A stretch of 56,302 nucleotides of DNA from Actinomycetota bacterium (GCA_947372965.1 CANBVR010000003.1:1-56302); one strand, 5' to 3'. Positions 18,089 to 27,813 are shown, counted from the first letter of the stretch. Translations and numbers: made by a program. Notes: a model not told the origin generated them from the sequence alone.

Positions 18089-18730
18089 GTGGAGTGAAAA
18101 AAGTTGGTCGACACTTAAATTTTCTAGCGTATTTATAACAACAACTTTAGGCTTGGCGGCAATCGGCACTAAATGCGGAATCGCCACAACGAAAGCGCCA
18201 CTTGCCACCGCGGAACTAACGCCAGTATTTGTATCTTCAAGGACCAAGCAGTTTTCTATAGCAACACCAAGCTCTTTGGCGGCCTTTAAATAGCATTCCG
18301 GATCTGGTTTTGTATTTTGCACGTCATCTGCCGAAACAACAAAGTCAAAATACGGCTCGGGAAGCGCGCGTTGCGTTGCTGTTGCCAATTGCCTTGGACT
18401 AGCCGTGACGAGAGCCGTTGGGATCCCTCTTGCGCAAATTTCGGCAAGTAACTCAAGAGCTCCTGGCATAAATCGTAATTTAGATGAAAAATTCTTTGAA
18501 ACTAATGAAATCAAGGCTTCCATAAAGAATTCGGGATCGTTGTTTGAGTTTGATTTTTTGGCCATAATTTTTCCAACTCGAAGAAGTGGACCTCCTACGG
18601 TCTCCTTTTGGTCATCTTGCGTCCAGTTGTAATCGAATCGAGCCATCAATTCTCGCTCACTCTCAAACCAGATAGGCTCAGAATCAACGAGTGTTCCATC
18701 CATATCAAAGAAAACTGCCGATGGAATCAT
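18086..18730 (-). CDS. HAD-superfamily phosphatase/phosphomutase-like protein
   Basis: 214 residues with HAD motif I DMDGTLVDSEP near residue 9, motif II in VTASPRQLATA, and motif III/IV in KPDPECYLKAA and LEDTNTGVSSA. It resembles the beta-phosphoglucomutase/GPH subgroup; the substrate cannot be assigned. Its start overlaps the metH stop by four bases (ATGA), so it is probably co-translated with metH. A HAD gene near metH occurs in other actinobacteria, but no functional link is known to me. Confidence 0.85.
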   Translation of the reverse strand: MIPSAVFFDMDGTLVDSEPIWFESERELMARFDYNWTQDDQKETVGGPLLRVGKIMAKKSNSNNDPEFFMEALISLVSKNFSSKLRFMPGALELLAEICARGIPTALVTASPRQLATATQRALPEPYFDFVVSADDVQNTKPDPECYLKAAKELGVAIENCLVLEDTNTGVSSAVASGAFVVAIPHLVPIAAKPKVVVINTLENLSVDQLFSLH

Positions 18731-21700
18731 GTTGCGTTAAAGTATTTGGCCTGTGGGTGATGAACGATGATCGCAGAGGTAGATTGTTCTGGATGCAATT
18801 GAAACTCTTCAGAGAGTCTTACACCAATTCTCTCTGGTTCAAGCAGTTCACAAAGTTGGGTCTGTTGTTCTATATCAGGACAGGCTGGATAACCGAAAGA
18901 ATATCTCGAACCACGATATCCCTGATCGAGTATCTCTGAAATTTCTTTAGAGTCATCAACAGAAAAACCTAATTCTTCTCTAATTCTCGCATGCCAATGT
19001 TCGGCAAGCGCTTCTGTTAGTTGCACCGACAAGCCATGCAGTTCGAGGTATTCACGGTATTTATTTGCCGCAAACAATTCAGCGGTCGCAGCACTTACAG
19101 ACTCCCCCATTGTTACGACATGAAAAGCAACAGTATCAATCTCGCCACTATCCTTAGATCGGAAAAAATCACTTAAGCAAAGTCGCGCATCTCTTGACTG
19201 CCTAGGGAACTTGAATCGCACTCGTTCCTTGCCCTTATGTTCACCCTCGTGATGCAAGATGACTAATTCGTTTCCTTCGGAATAGCATGGGAAATATCCA
19301 TAAACAACGGCCGCATTTAGCCAACCATTCGCAGCAACCTCGTTTAGCAGCGATCGGAGTCGTGGCCGTCCTTCGGTCTCAACCATCTGGTCGTACTCAC
19401 CGCGTTTTCCTTGGAGCCCCCATTGTCCAACAAACAGTGCACGCTCATCCAACATACCTAAATAATTAGCTATTGGGATGCCTTTTATAATTTTTGATCC
19501 ATAAAAAGGAGGATTCGGAAGTTTATTATCTGATTGAACATCCGATCGAGTTGTATCTTGGTTCTCGGGCTTTAGTGAACGTGTATTAGGAGTCTTTCGC
19601 TCGCGAAGTGGTGGTAATTGAGCGCCAACTTCGCCACGCTTAACCGACATCATGGCATCCATAAGATGCAAACCTTCAAAGGCATCTTTTGCATATCTAA
19701 CTGTTCCTGGAAAAATGGCCGCTAGATCTTGTTCAACAAAAGTTCGAGTGAGTGCAGCTCCACCTAAAATTATTGGCCATTTTTCCGCCAACTTTCGAGC
19801 AGATAATTCTTCCAAGTTCTCTTTCATAATAACAGTGGACTTCACAAGTAGCCCACTCATACCTATTACATCAACGCTATTCTCTGTAGCGGCATCGATA
19901 ATCTGATTTACCGTCTGTTTGATTCCAATATTTACGGTGGTATATCCGTTATTCGAAAGAATGATATCAACTAAATTTTTCCCAATATCGTGTACATCAC
20001 CCTTAACCGTCGCAAGTAAGATCTTTCCTTTGCCATCATCATCGCTCTTCTCCATATGGGGTTCGAGCCAAGCCACTGCCGTCTTCATAACTTCTGCTGA
20101 CTGCAGAACAAAGGGAAGCTGCATCTCACCTTTTCCGAAAAGCTCGCCGACGGTCTTCATGCCTGAAAGTAGATAATCATTAATTACGGTAATTGGAGAA
20201 ATTTTTAGATCTAAGGTTTCCTGCAAATCAATTTCAAGGCCAACCTTTTCTCCGTCAATAATTCGACGCTCGAGGCGCTGTGTCAATGGGAGGGCTGCGA
20301 GTTCTGCCGCACGCGAAATCTTCGTAGATTTTGTTTCCACGCCATCAAAGAGCTCAAGGAATACTTGAAGTGGGTCGTATGTTGTATTTCCGTCTGCGTC
20401 GTATTCTCTCCGGTCATAAACCAAGTCAAGGGCAACCTTTTTTGTCTTTTCATCGATCTTTGCCATTGGAGTAATTTTAGAAGGGTGAACAATCGCGGAA
20501 TCTAAGCCAGCGCTTACTGCTTCGGAAAGAAAGACTGAGTTCAGTACGATGCGAGCTGCTGGGTTCAAACCGAAGGAAATATTGCTTACACCCAGGGTTG
20601 TTTGAACTTGCGGGTAAAGTTTCTTAAGGTCAGATATTGCTCGAAGCGTTTCAATTCCGTCCTTACGAGTCTCTTCTTGACCTGTTGCAATTGGGAAAGT
20701 TAAACAATCGATCATAATATCAGAAACGCTAATATTCCAATCGTTATGCAAATTTTCGATTAACCGGGTCGCGACCTTGAGCTTCCATTCTGCAGTTCGC
20801 GCCTGTCCTTCTTCGTCGATCGTAAGCGCTACAACGGCGGCGCCATGTTCTTTCACCAGTGGCATGATCCTTGCGAATCGAGATGTAGGCCCGTCCCCAT
20901 CTTCATAATTAACTGAGTTAATGATCGATCTACCACCTAGATGTTCAAGCCCCGCTCGTAAAACATCGGGCTCAGTTGAATCCAACATAATTGGAAGAGT
21001 TGAACTGGTAGCAAGCCTTGACGCAATCTCCTTCATATCCGATACGCCATCGCGACCAACATAGTCCACGGAAAGGTCGAGCATATGAGCGCCATCACGA
21101 ATTTGATCGCGTGCGATCTCAATGCAACTTTGCCAATCTTCGGCGAGTAGCGCTTCCCTGAAGGCCTTTGAACCATTTGCATTCGTCCGCTCACCGATCG
21201 ACATATAAGCGTTGTCTTGTCTGAAAGCTACGAATTGGTAGAGTGAAGAGGCTCCGATCTCTGGAGTAACAGTTCTGATTTTCTTAGGGCGGCGATCTAA
21301 CTTTTTGACTACCTCCGCAAGATGCTCGGGAGTAGTTCCGCAACATCCACCAACAAGAGTTATTCCGTAACTATCTACAAACTCACTTAGGAAGTTCGCC
21401 AATTCAACTGGAGTCAGTGGATATGAAGCCCCGCCATCTTTAAGGATTGGCAATCCGGCATTTGGCATGACTGAAATGTCTACCGTGGAATTCTTACTCA
21501 AGACACGCAGGTGCTCGCTCATTTCAGCTGGCCCTGTTGCACAATTTAATCCAATTAGGTCAATGTCCAAAGGTTCGATTGCATTTAGCGCTGCTCCAAT
21601 TTCGGAACCCATAAGCATTGTGCCAGTCGTCTCGACAGTTACTTGAGCGATCAAAACCACATCTCGCTCAGATTTGTTTATCGCTTCCCTGGCTCCGTTT

Positions 21701-22215
21701 ATTGCAGCTTTAGCTTGCAAAAGGTCCTGAGTAGTTTCAATCAAAAGCGCATCAGCACCTGCATCCAATAGACCGCAAGATGCGGTGAAATACGCTGACT
21801 TTAAGTTTATATATTCAGTATGCCCAAGCGTTGGAAGTTTGGTTCCCGGCCCTAATGATCCTAAGACCCAACGTGGTTTCTCTTCCGTCGAAAATTCATT
21901 TGCAACCTCTTTTGCAAGTTTCGCTCCTGCAAAAGCAAGCTCGTATATCCGATCTTCAATTCCATACTCCGCAAGATTGGCCCAATTAGCTCCAAAGGTA
22001 TTAGTTTCGATCGCATCTACGCCGACGCTTAAGTATTTACGGTGAACAGCTTTAACAATATCCGGACGAGAGATGTTGAGAATCTCATTACATCCTTCAT
22101 GGCCTTGGAAATCTTCAAGTGTTGGATTCTCGGCCTGCAACATGGTTCCCATGGCTCCATCGGCAATAACAACGCGGGTGGCGATTGCTGCGCGCAGTGA
22201 CGATGAAGAGTTCAT
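18727..22215 (-). CDS. metH: Cobalamin-dependent methionine synthase
   Basis: 1162 residues with all four MetH modules. Homocysteine-binding domain (about 1-320) with zinc cysteines in GLNCATG and VGGCCGTT; pterin/methyltetrahydrofolate domain with IGERTNANGS; cobalamin domain with the cobalt-ligand histidine in GDVHDIGKN; reactivation domain at the C-terminus with RYSFGYPACPD. It methylates homocysteine to methionine and requires B12. No cobalamin riboswitch fits in the 36-base upstream gap. A TAGCCT lies seven bases before ATG 22215, one base off the leaderless spacing. Confidence 0.97.
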   Translation of the reverse strand: MNSSSSLRAAIATRVVIADGAMGTMLQAENPTLEDFQGHEGCNEILNISRPDIVKAVHRKYLSVGVDAIETNTFGANWANLAEYGIEDRIYELAFAGAKLAKEVANEFSTEEKPRWVLGSLGPGTKLPTLGHTEYINLKSAYFTASCGLLDAGADALLIETTQDLLQAKAAINGAREAINKSERDVVLIAQVTVETTGTMLMGSEIGAALNAIEPLDIDLIGLNCATGPAEMSEHLRVLSKNSTVDISVMPNAGLPILKDGGASYPLTPVELANFLSEFVDSYGITLVGGCCGTTPEHLAEVVKKLDRRPKKIRTVTPEIGASSLYQFVAFRQDNAYMSIGERTNANGSKAFREALLAEDWQSCIEIARDQIRDGAHMLDLSVDYVGRDGVSDMKEIASRLATSSTLPIMLDSTEPDVLRAGLEHLGGRSIINSVNYEDGDGPTSRFARIMPLVKEHGAAVVALTIDEEGQARTAEWKLKVATRLIENLHNDWNISVSDIMIDCLTFPIATGQEETRKDGIETLRAISDLKKLYPQVQTTLGVSNISFGLNPAARIVLNSVFLSEAVSAGLDSAIVHPSKITPMAKIDEKTKKVALDLVYDRREYDADGNTTYDPLQVFLELFDGVETKSTKISRAAELAALPLTQRLERRIIDGEKVGLEIDLQETLDLKISPITVINDYLLSGMKTVGELFGKGEMQLPFVLQSAEVMKTAVAWLEPHMEKSDDDGKGKILLATVKGDVHDIGKNLVDIILSNNGYTTVNIGIKQTVNQIIDAATENSVDVIGMSGLLVKSTVIMKENLEELSARKLAEKWPIILGGAALTRTFVEQDLAAIFPGTVRYAKDAFEGLHLMDAMMSVKRGEVGAQLPPLRERKTPNTRSLKPENQDTTRSDVQSDNKLPNPPFYGSKIIKGIPIANYLGMLDERALFVGQWGLQGKRGEYDQMVETEGRPRLRSLLNEVAANGWLNAAVVYGYFPCYSEGNELVILHHEGEHKGKERVRFKFPRQSRDARLCLSDFFRSKDSGEIDTVAFHVVTMGESVSAATAELFAANKYREYLELHGLSVQLTEALAEHWHARIREELGFSVDDSKEISEILDQGYRGSRYSFGYPACPDIEQQTQLCELLEPERIGVRLSEEFQLHPEQSTSAIIVHHPQAKYFNAT

Positions 22216-22251
22216 TTGGAGAAGGCTACCTTAAATTAAAGCCCAATATAT

Positions 22252-23496
22252 TTAAAGAGCTAATCCAAGCGCACTATCAAGGAATCTCGACATCGGTCCC
22301 GGAGTGAAAATTTCAGGTGAATTGATCTCGCTCAAGGAGTTCTCTGCCCATTCCATCAAAATCTCCAGCGCTTTGGGAATGTCAAGATCACTTGAAATTG
22401 CCTGGATCATTTGTTCAATGTATTTTGCGGGATCCAAAACGAATTGCCTAGCTAGGGCTTGTCGAATAATAGTAACTTGCAATTGAGAGGATTCGAGAAT
22501 ATCAGTGGTCCACATGCGATCTGAAGAATACTTTGCATTGATCAATGCAAATCTAAGTACCATGGGATCTAATCCAGCTGCTAAAAGTTTAGAAACGAAA
22601 ACTAAATTTCCCTTACTTTTGCTCATTTTTTCGCCTTCTAAACCAACCATACCTGTATGGACAAAAGAAGCCGCGAATCTCTTTCCGGTAATAGCGAAAC
22701 CGAGTGCCGCACTCATGAAATGGTGTGGAAATATTAAGTCGCTACCGCCACCTTGTAGGTCGATCATTGGATCTGGCAGATCTTTAGCTCTAAGGTAACT
22801 TTCACCGAAAAGAAACCTGAGTGCAATTACAGAGCATTCAATATGCCAACCAGGACGACCAAAACCCATCGGTGAATCCCAGCCCGGTTCGCCATCTCGA
22901 TTTTTCTGCCAAAGTAGCGGGTCCAGTGGGTGCTCTTTTCCTTCACGATTTGGATCGCCACCTCGTTCTGCAAAAATCTTCAAAGCCATATCAAGTTCGA
23001 TTGGGAGCAGATCTAAAAAGGGAGTGATCCGAAAATAGAGATCGCCTGATATTTCATACGTATAAGAATTCTCTTGGATAACAGTGATCGCCAAGACTAC
23101 GTCGTTGATAACCTCGGTTACTGCGACATAATTTTTTGGTGGCAGCACTCTAAGGGCTGTCATATCTTCTTTGAATAAATTGATCTGCTCTTGAGCAAGC
23201 GAAAACCAATTTTGACCATCGCGATTCGCGCGTTCCAAAAGAGGGTCATCTATATCAGTTATATTCTCTACAAATTCTACGTTTTGTCCGCGCAGAGTTT
23301 GATAACGATGAATCAAATCGAAGGTTAGGTATGTTGCGGCATGGCCCAAATGTGTAGCGTCGTATGGAGTTATTCCGCATACGTAGCTTCGAAAAACTTC
23401 GCCACGTTCTGAAAAAAAGCCGCTTGAAGTGTTGATTTTTAGTGGCGGAAATAGGAAGTCGCACTCTGGAATTGAAACTTGTGGCCAACTCAACAT
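22252..23496 (-). CDS. mshC: L-cysteine:glucosaminyl-inositol ligase (mycothiol synthesis)
   Basis: 414 residues. It has the diagnostic MshC segment VCGITPYDATHLGHAATYLTF, the class I synthetase fold, and the KMSKS loop GEKMSKSKG. MshC evolved from cysteinyl-tRNA synthetase and joins cysteine to GlcN-inositol using ATP in mycothiol biosynthesis. CysS proteins are longer and read differently around the HIGH motif, which supports MshC. ATG 23496 has TAAGAT six bases upstream. The neighbours downstream of it in other actinobacteria are also retained here. Confidence 0.93.
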   Translation of the reverse strand: MLSWPQVSIPECDFLFPPLKINTSSGFFSERGEVFRSYVCGITPYDATHLGHAATYLTFDLIHRYQTLRGQNVEFVENITDIDDPLLERANRDGQNWFSLAQEQINLFKEDMTALRVLPPKNYVAVTEVINDVVLAITVIQENSYTYEISGDLYFRITPFLDLLPIELDMALKIFAERGGDPNREGKEHPLDPLLWQKNRDGEPGWDSPMGFGRPGWHIECSVIALRFLFGESYLRAKDLPDPMIDLQGGGSDLIFPHHFMSAALGFAITGKRFAASFVHTGMVGLEGEKMSKSKGNLVFVSKLLAAGLDPMVLRFALINAKYSSDRMWTTDILESSQLQVTIIRQALARQFVLDPAKYIEQMIQAISSDLDIPKALEILMEWAENSLSEINSPEIFTPGPMSRFLDSALGLAL

Positions 23497-23502
23497 GATG
23501 AA

Positions 23503-23508
23503 ATCTTA
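23503..23508 (-). promoter_or_regulatory. Putative leaderless -10 element of mshC
   Basis: TAAGAT on the minus strand is six bases before ATG 23496. It lies between mshC and the preceding SCO1664-type gene, so mshC may be transcribed separately from that set. Confidence 0.5.
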
Positions 23509-23524
23509 CTCGCTTCCCTTTAAC

Positions 23525-24223
23525 TTAGTACGGTGGCCACGGTACTGCAGGCCAATCTTGAGATGGAGTCGGAAACGTCCCCTGTGAGATTAAAGTATCA
23601 ATTCTCGATAGTAGGGAATCAATTTCGGTATGAGTTATGTATTCAATGAGAATTTCGCGGTCAATATTCTTGGAAAGCGATTTCAATTGGCTAATTTCGT
23701 CATTTGAAATCGTATCTCCACTCCACTGCCACAAAACCGTGCGCAATTTATTTACTGAATGAAGGCTTACCCCGTGATCACAGCCATAAATTTGATTAAG
23801 GTCTTTGAAAAGAATATGTCCAAATTTTCTATCTGTATTATTTATAACGGCATCAAATAGTGCCATTTTTCGCAATCCTGGAATCGATAATTGTCCGCGC
23901 TCAACAACATCGATCTCTTTATCTGTTTCAACCCAATACTGAACAGCCCCGGGACCAAATGGACCGTCTCTTAAAACCGTAGGGGGAACTATATTGAAAT
24001 CGCCAATCCGACTTAGATAATACGTGGCCACTTCCCTACCTGCGAGATTGCCATCTGGAAAATCCCAAAGAGGGCGTTCACCTGCAATCGGTTTATAAAT
24101 TACTTGTGTGCTTTGATCAATTTTGCAAAGCAAGGAGGCATTCGAGGCGTCAACTAATCGCCCTACGATTTCGAGGTCCCCTTTAGTAATTCGACCAAGA
24201 ATCTCGTTATCGTCGATAACCAT
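23525..24223 (-). CDS. SCO1664-family protein, PI3/PI4-kinase-like fold
   Basis: 232 residues. Features of a kinase-like fold: VIYKPIAGERPLWDFP with a candidate ATP-binding lysine, then MALFDAVINNTDRKFGHIL and CDHGVSLH, corresponding to a catalytic loop and metal-binding segment. It matches the actinobacterial SCO1664/Rv2133c family, for which I know no established function. It overlaps the DUF3090 gene by 17 bases. The conserved set with DUF3090, a histidine phosphatase and mshC suggests a shared pathway, but neither substrate nor activity is known. Confidence 0.85.
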   Translation of the reverse strand: MVIDDNEILGRITKGDLEIVGRLVDASNASLLCKIDQSTQVIYKPIAGERPLWDFPDGNLAGREVATYYLSRIGDFNIVPPTVLRDGPFGPGAVQYWVETDKEIDVVERGQLSIPGLRKMALFDAVINNTDRKFGHILFKDLNQIYGCDHGVSLHSVNKLRTVLWQWSGDTISNDEISQLKSLSKNIDREILIEYITHTEIDSLLSRIDTLISQGTFPTPSQDWPAVPWPPY

Positions 24224-24776
24224 TTGCCCTCGGGCACAGGTGGCCTGACTGATCTATAGGTAACCCACAAAATGGACAAGGTTGTCGGCCTGCATCTATA
24301 ACCTTCCTCGCTCGAGTTATAAAACCTCGAGCTTGATGGATGCGAATTTTTAGTCGCAAAAGATCTGGCGGAAATTCGATTTGTTCCAATGAATCTTCAT
24401 CTGTTAGGAGATCTTCGATATCTTCATCTGTTAGAGCTTGAACTTCAATACTTACTCTTTGTTCTTCTTGATCCCATGAAATTCCTATGACTCCAGAGCG
24501 AAACTCTTCGTCAATTGGGAATGTAAGAGGTCCATCGTCCATCTTTGGTGTAATTGATAACTCGTCGAGGCTGGCGAGTTTGTTTCGTCGCAACTCAGCT
24601 ATTAATTCACTTAAGCGTTCGGCCAATGCAGATACTTGGCTCTTCTCAATCGAAATAGTAATACTTCCCATAACTGAATTAACTTGAAGAAAAAAGGCCC
24701 GCTCGCCAGGCTGACCAACTGTTCCAACGATGAAGCGATCTGCATCTTCATGATTAAAAATCATTCTCTCACTCAT
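24207..24776 (-). CDS. DUF3090 family protein with C-terminal zinc-ribbon-like motif
   Basis: 189 residues, strongly conserved in actinobacteria (Rv2134c type) and of unknown function. The N-terminal part shows FNHEDADRFIVGTVGQPGER-like order (begins RMIFNHEDADRF). The C-terminus carries CPFCGLPIDQSGHLCPR, an arrangement of three Cys and one His suited to zinc binding. Four-base overlap with the phosphatase gene upstream and 17-base overlap with the kinase-like gene downstream indicate a tight transcription unit. It might be an adaptor or RNA/protein-binding factor; that is speculation. Confidence 0.87.
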   Translation of the reverse strand: MSERMIFNHEDADRFIVGTVGQPGERAFFLQVNSVMGSITISIEKSQVSALAERLSELIAELRRNKLASLDELSITPKMDDGPLTFPIDEEFRSGVIGISWDQEEQRVSIEVQALTDEDIEDLLTDEDSLEQIEFPPDLLRLKIRIHQARGFITRARKVIDAGRQPCPFCGLPIDQSGHLCPRANGYRR

Positions 24777-25450
24777 TTGCGATATCCACCCGACCCGCCA
24801 CCAAGCGTGGGCTTACTGGTGGCATCATTTCTCTTTTTCAGGTGCTGTGTCTGATTTACCTTTAGAACTCGGTTTATTTGACCAACAGAAACGATACTTA
24901 TAGATGCGGGGTCAATAGATATTTTCTGGAGATTATCAATGTGTGAACCCATAAACGAAGTTATAAGTGACTTAATTACATCACCGTGTGAGCAAATGAG
25001 AATATTCTTTCCAGGGATTGCAAGTGTCTGTACAGCATCAACAATTCGAGTATTCATCTCCATGAAACTCTCGCCATCTGGAAACCTCACCTGGCTTGGC
25101 GTCGATTGGATAGTTTTCCAAAGCGGCTTCTTAGCCAGAGTCGATATCTTGGAGCCAGACCATTGGCCATATTCCATCTCGATAAGCTCAGACCTTTTAG
25201 AGAGCTTTGTTTTCCGCCCAACCATCAATGGCTTCAAAGTCTCCAAGCAGCGTAGCAACGGACTTGAAAAGACTGCGGCAAATTCAATTTCTTTTAGGCT
25301 ATCGGCAAGATGGAGTGCATCCTCTCTACCCTGACTTGAGAGCGTTACTGAATTATCTCGCCCGGCAAGAATATTCTTTTGATTCGCAGTCGAATGTCCA
25401 TGGCGCACCAAGTAGACCAACCCTGGTTTTGAATTTAAAGAGGCGCGCAT
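24773..25450 (-). CDS. Histidine phosphatase family protein (MSMEG_4193 type)
   Basis: 225 residues with the histidine phosphatase signature VRHGHSTAN near residue 15, the second-half ICSHGDVIKSL containing the partner histidine, and SSPLLRCLETL. Members hydrolyse or transfer phosphate through a phosphohistidine. This actinobacterial subfamily always neighbours DUF3090. The C-terminal tail is Gly/Lys-rich. TAACCT (25457-25462) lies six bases before ATG 25450, suggesting the three-gene unit starts here as a leaderless transcript. Substrate unknown. Confidence 0.87.
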   Translation of the reverse strand: MRASLNSKPGLVYLVRHGHSTANQKNILAGRDNSVTLSSQGREDALHLADSLKEIEFAAVFSSPLLRCLETLKPLMVGRKTKLSKRSELIEMEYGQWSGSKISTLAKKPLWKTIQSTPSQVRFPDGESFMEMNTRIVDAVQTLAIPGKNILICSHGDVIKSLITSFMGSHIDNLQKISIDPASISIVSVGQINRVLKVNQTQHLKKRNDATSKPTLGGGSGGYRK

Positions 25451-25456
25451 AGGACT

Positions 25457-25492
25457 AGGTTACCGAGTTATCAATGGTGGGGTTGCTAGGGT
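25457..25492. promoter_or_regulatory. Back-to-back leaderless promoters in a 48-base divergent gap
   Basis: On the minus strand TAACCT (25457-25462) is six bases before ATG 25450. On the plus strand TAGGGT (25487-25492) is six bases before ATG 25499. Both fit TANNNT-N6-start, and the two -35 regions would have to overlap. No ribosome site is visible for either gene. Confidence 0.5.
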
Positions 25493-25498
25493 TTCGAT

Positions 25499-26446
25499 AT
25501 GGAATTACGCACTCTCGGAAACTCAGGCCTTCGGATCTCTCGACTGGGTCTTGGAACTATGACTTGGGGACGCGATACCGACGAACACGAAGCAGCAGAT
25601 CAACTCAAGACATTTCTGGACGCTGGGGGGAATTTGATTGATACTGCGGCCGTCTACGGCGATGGTGACAGTGAACGAGTAATCGGTGGCTTTATCGGGA
25701 CCATGGTCAAGCGGGAGGATCTAATCTTGGCCACTAAAGCGGGAATTTCTTTCGCAAGCGGAGAACGAGTTGTTAATAATTCACGTACCTCCTTGCTCGC
25801 CGATCTGGATAAATCACTTTCCCGGCTAGGTGTCGACAGCGTTGATCTCTGGCAGATCCATACTTGGGATGAAAACGTTCCACTCGAGGAAACTCTTACG
25901 GCAATGGATATCGCTCTAAACTCTGGGCGGGCAAGATATATAGGAGTTTCTAATTTCACTGGCTGGCAATTAGCAAGAGCAGCTACTTTGCAAAATCCTC
26001 TATTTAGTAAGGCGCAAATCGTTTCAATTCAATCCGAATACTCGTTACTCAATCGCGAGATTGAAAATGAGGTTATGCCAGCTTGCAGCGAAATGAATAT
26101 TGGCACATTAGCCTGGTCTCCCCTTGGTCGTGGAGTGTTAACCGGCAAATATCGCGGAGGTACACCCTCTGATTCTCGTGGCGCAAGCCCACATTTCTCT
26201 GGTTTTGTTTCTCCTTACTTTGACGATCGTTCAAGTCGAATTGTTGATGCTGTCGCTGTCGCCGCTGAAGGTTTGGGTTACTCACCCCTGGAAGTTGCAC
26301 TTTCTTGGGTACGGGATGGAATCGGAGTCAGCTCTGCAATCCTTGGAGCAAGGACTGCCGCGCAATTGCGTGGAGCTTTAACTGTTGAGGAGATAACTCT
26401 TCCCGATCAAGTCCGCGCTGCCTTGGATGAAGTTTCAGCCCTTTAA
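25499..26446 (+). CDS. Aldo/keto reductase
   Basis: 315 residues, a TIM-barrel AKR with the usual catalytic set: Asp in LIDTAAVYG, Tyr in the same segment, Lys in LATKAG, and His in WQIHTWD. C-terminal nucleotide-binding motif around GVSSAILGARTAAQL. It probably reduces an aldehyde or ketone with NADPH; the substrate is unknown. It is a single-gene unit divergent from the phosphatase and convergent with the M20 peptidase. Confidence 0.93.
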   Translation: MELRTLGNSGLRISRLGLGTMTWGRDTDEHEAADQLKTFLDAGGNLIDTAAVYGDGDSERVIGGFIGTMVKREDLILATKAGISFASGERVVNNSRTSLLADLDKSLSRLGVDSVDLWQIHTWDENVPLEETLTAMDIALNSGRARYIGVSNFTGWQLARAATLQNPLFSKAQIVSIQSEYSLLNREIENEVMPACSEMNIGTLAWSPLGRGVLTGKYRGGTPSDSRGASPHFSGFVSPYFDDRSSRIVDAVAVAAEGLGYSPLEVALSWVRDGIGVSSAILGARTAAQLRGALTVEEITLPDQVRAALDEVSAL

Positions 26447-26460
26447 CAACTTTTTAGAAT

Positions 26461-27801
26461 TTAGGCGCGTTGGAGGAAATTATTGAGTGCGCGCACGCCA
26501 AACTTTAGGCCATCAACTGGAATTCGCTCGTCCACACCATGAAAGAGCGCAAAAAAATCCAACTCGGGTGGCAACTTAATTGGACTAAATCCATAACCAA
26601 CAATTCCAAGATCTGAAAGAGCTTTATTATCAGTTCCGCCACTCATCACATATGGGACTGGAATACCATCTGGGTCAAATTTCTTGATCGCTGCAATCAT
26701 CGCGTCAACAAGTGGCCCATTGAAGTCAACCTCTAAAGCCTTATCTCTAACTAAGACCTTTATTTCAATATCTGGTCCAACTAATTTGCTAATAGTGTCG
26801 AGCATTTCCTGCTCAAACCCAGGAAGAAACCTCGAATCGATAACTGCGCTTGCATGACCTGGAATCACATTCGCTTTGTAACCCGCAGAAAGCATTGTTG
26901 GGTTAGCTGTGTTTTGAACAGTTGCGCCCATCATACGGGCAGCGCCACCGAGCTCATTTAGTAATGGTTCGATATTTTCTGGATCATAATTTTGGCCCGA
27001 AAGTTCGGCAATTTTCGGCCAAAATATTTTTCCAGTTTTTGTTTGGCGATTTGGCCAAACGTACCCACCTATTTTGGAAATGGCATTAGACAATTTAGTC
27101 ACTGCATTATCTGAATTGATAAATGAACCATGACCAGCAGTTCCTTTAGCGGTTAATTCCAGCCAATTAATACCTTTTTGTGCACTTTCGATAAAGTAAA
27201 GACGAGCTCCGCTCTTGAGAGTTACGGAAAAGCCGCCAACCTCGGATATGGCTTCGGTATACCCAGAAAAAAGTTCGGGTCGGTTAGCAACTAACCAGCG
27301 TGAGCCGAACTCACTTCCCGCTTCCTCATCGGCAAAGAAAACTAAGAGAATATTTCTTTCTGGAACAAATTTTGTACGCTTCCAAGATCGTACAACTGAG
27401 ATGATCATGGCATCCATGTCCTTCATGTCCACGGCACCTCGGCCCCAGATGTACCCATCCTTGATTACTCCTGAAAAGGGATCGACCGACCAGTCTGGTG
27501 CATTTGCTGGGACAACATCCAAGTGTCCGTGCACAATCAAACCGGGCTTACTTTGATCGCGGCCAGGAATCTTTGCGACAACATTTACTCGGTTCTCACC
27601 TGTAACAATCAATTCACTTTCAATTCCTACTTCCAATAATTTCTTTGCGACATATTGCGCGACTGCCTTTTCATCGCCCTTTCCTTCGCCCCAATTGACG
27701 CTAGGTATTTGAATCAGTTCCTGACAGATTTGGATGCATTCAGCCTCAAGTGTCGAAACTTCTGTGGGCTCCATATCGGCAATCTCATGTCTATGGCTCA
27801 T
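26461..27801 (-). CDS. M20-family metallopeptidase
   Basis: 446 residues. Zinc ligands and catalytic residues are visible: VHGHLDVVPA, GRGAVDMKDMD, FADEEAGSEFG, and a C-terminal ALFHGVDERIP histidine. The dimerisation domain lies in the middle. Family members remove amino acids from peptides or hydrolyse acyl amino acids; it resembles the Rv2141c dipeptidase-like group. TAGGAT (27808-27813) is six bases upstream of ATG 27801. Confidence 0.92.
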   Translation of the reverse strand: MSHRHEIADMEPTEVSTLEAECIQICQELIQIPSVNWGEGKGDEKAVAQYVAKKLLEVGIESELIVTGENRVNVVAKIPGRDQSKPGLIVHGHLDVVPANAPDWSVDPFSGVIKDGYIWGRGAVDMKDMDAMIISVVRSWKRTKFVPERNILLVFFADEEAGSEFGSRWLVANRPELFSGYTEAISEVGGFSVTLKSGARLYFIESAQKGINWLELTAKGTAGHGSFINSDNAVTKLSNAISKIGGYVWPNRQTKTGKIFWPKIAELSGQNYDPENIEPLLNELGGAARMMGATVQNTANPTMLSAGYKANVIPGHASAVIDSRFLPGFEQEMLDTISKLVGPDIEIKVLVRDKALEVDFNGPLVDAMIAAIKKFDPDGIPVPYVMSGGTDNKALSDLGIVGYGFSPIKLPPELDFFALFHGVDERIPVDGLKFGVRALNNFLQRA

Positions 27802-27807
27802 GGTTGA

Positions 27808-27813
27808 ATCCTA
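27808..27813 (-). promoter_or_regulatory. Putative leaderless -10 element of the M20 peptidase gene
   Basis: TAGGAT on the minus strand followed by six bases and ATG. The same bases contain AGGA, which could also act as a weak ribosome site, so the two readings compete. Confidence 0.45.

Noticed and set aside
22216-22251. Cobalamin riboswitch before metH
   Set aside because: The gap is 36 bases, too short for the aptamer.
22252-23496. Cysteinyl-tRNA synthetase instead of MshC
   Set aside because: The ITPYDATHLGHA segment and the length of 414 residues are characteristic of MshC.
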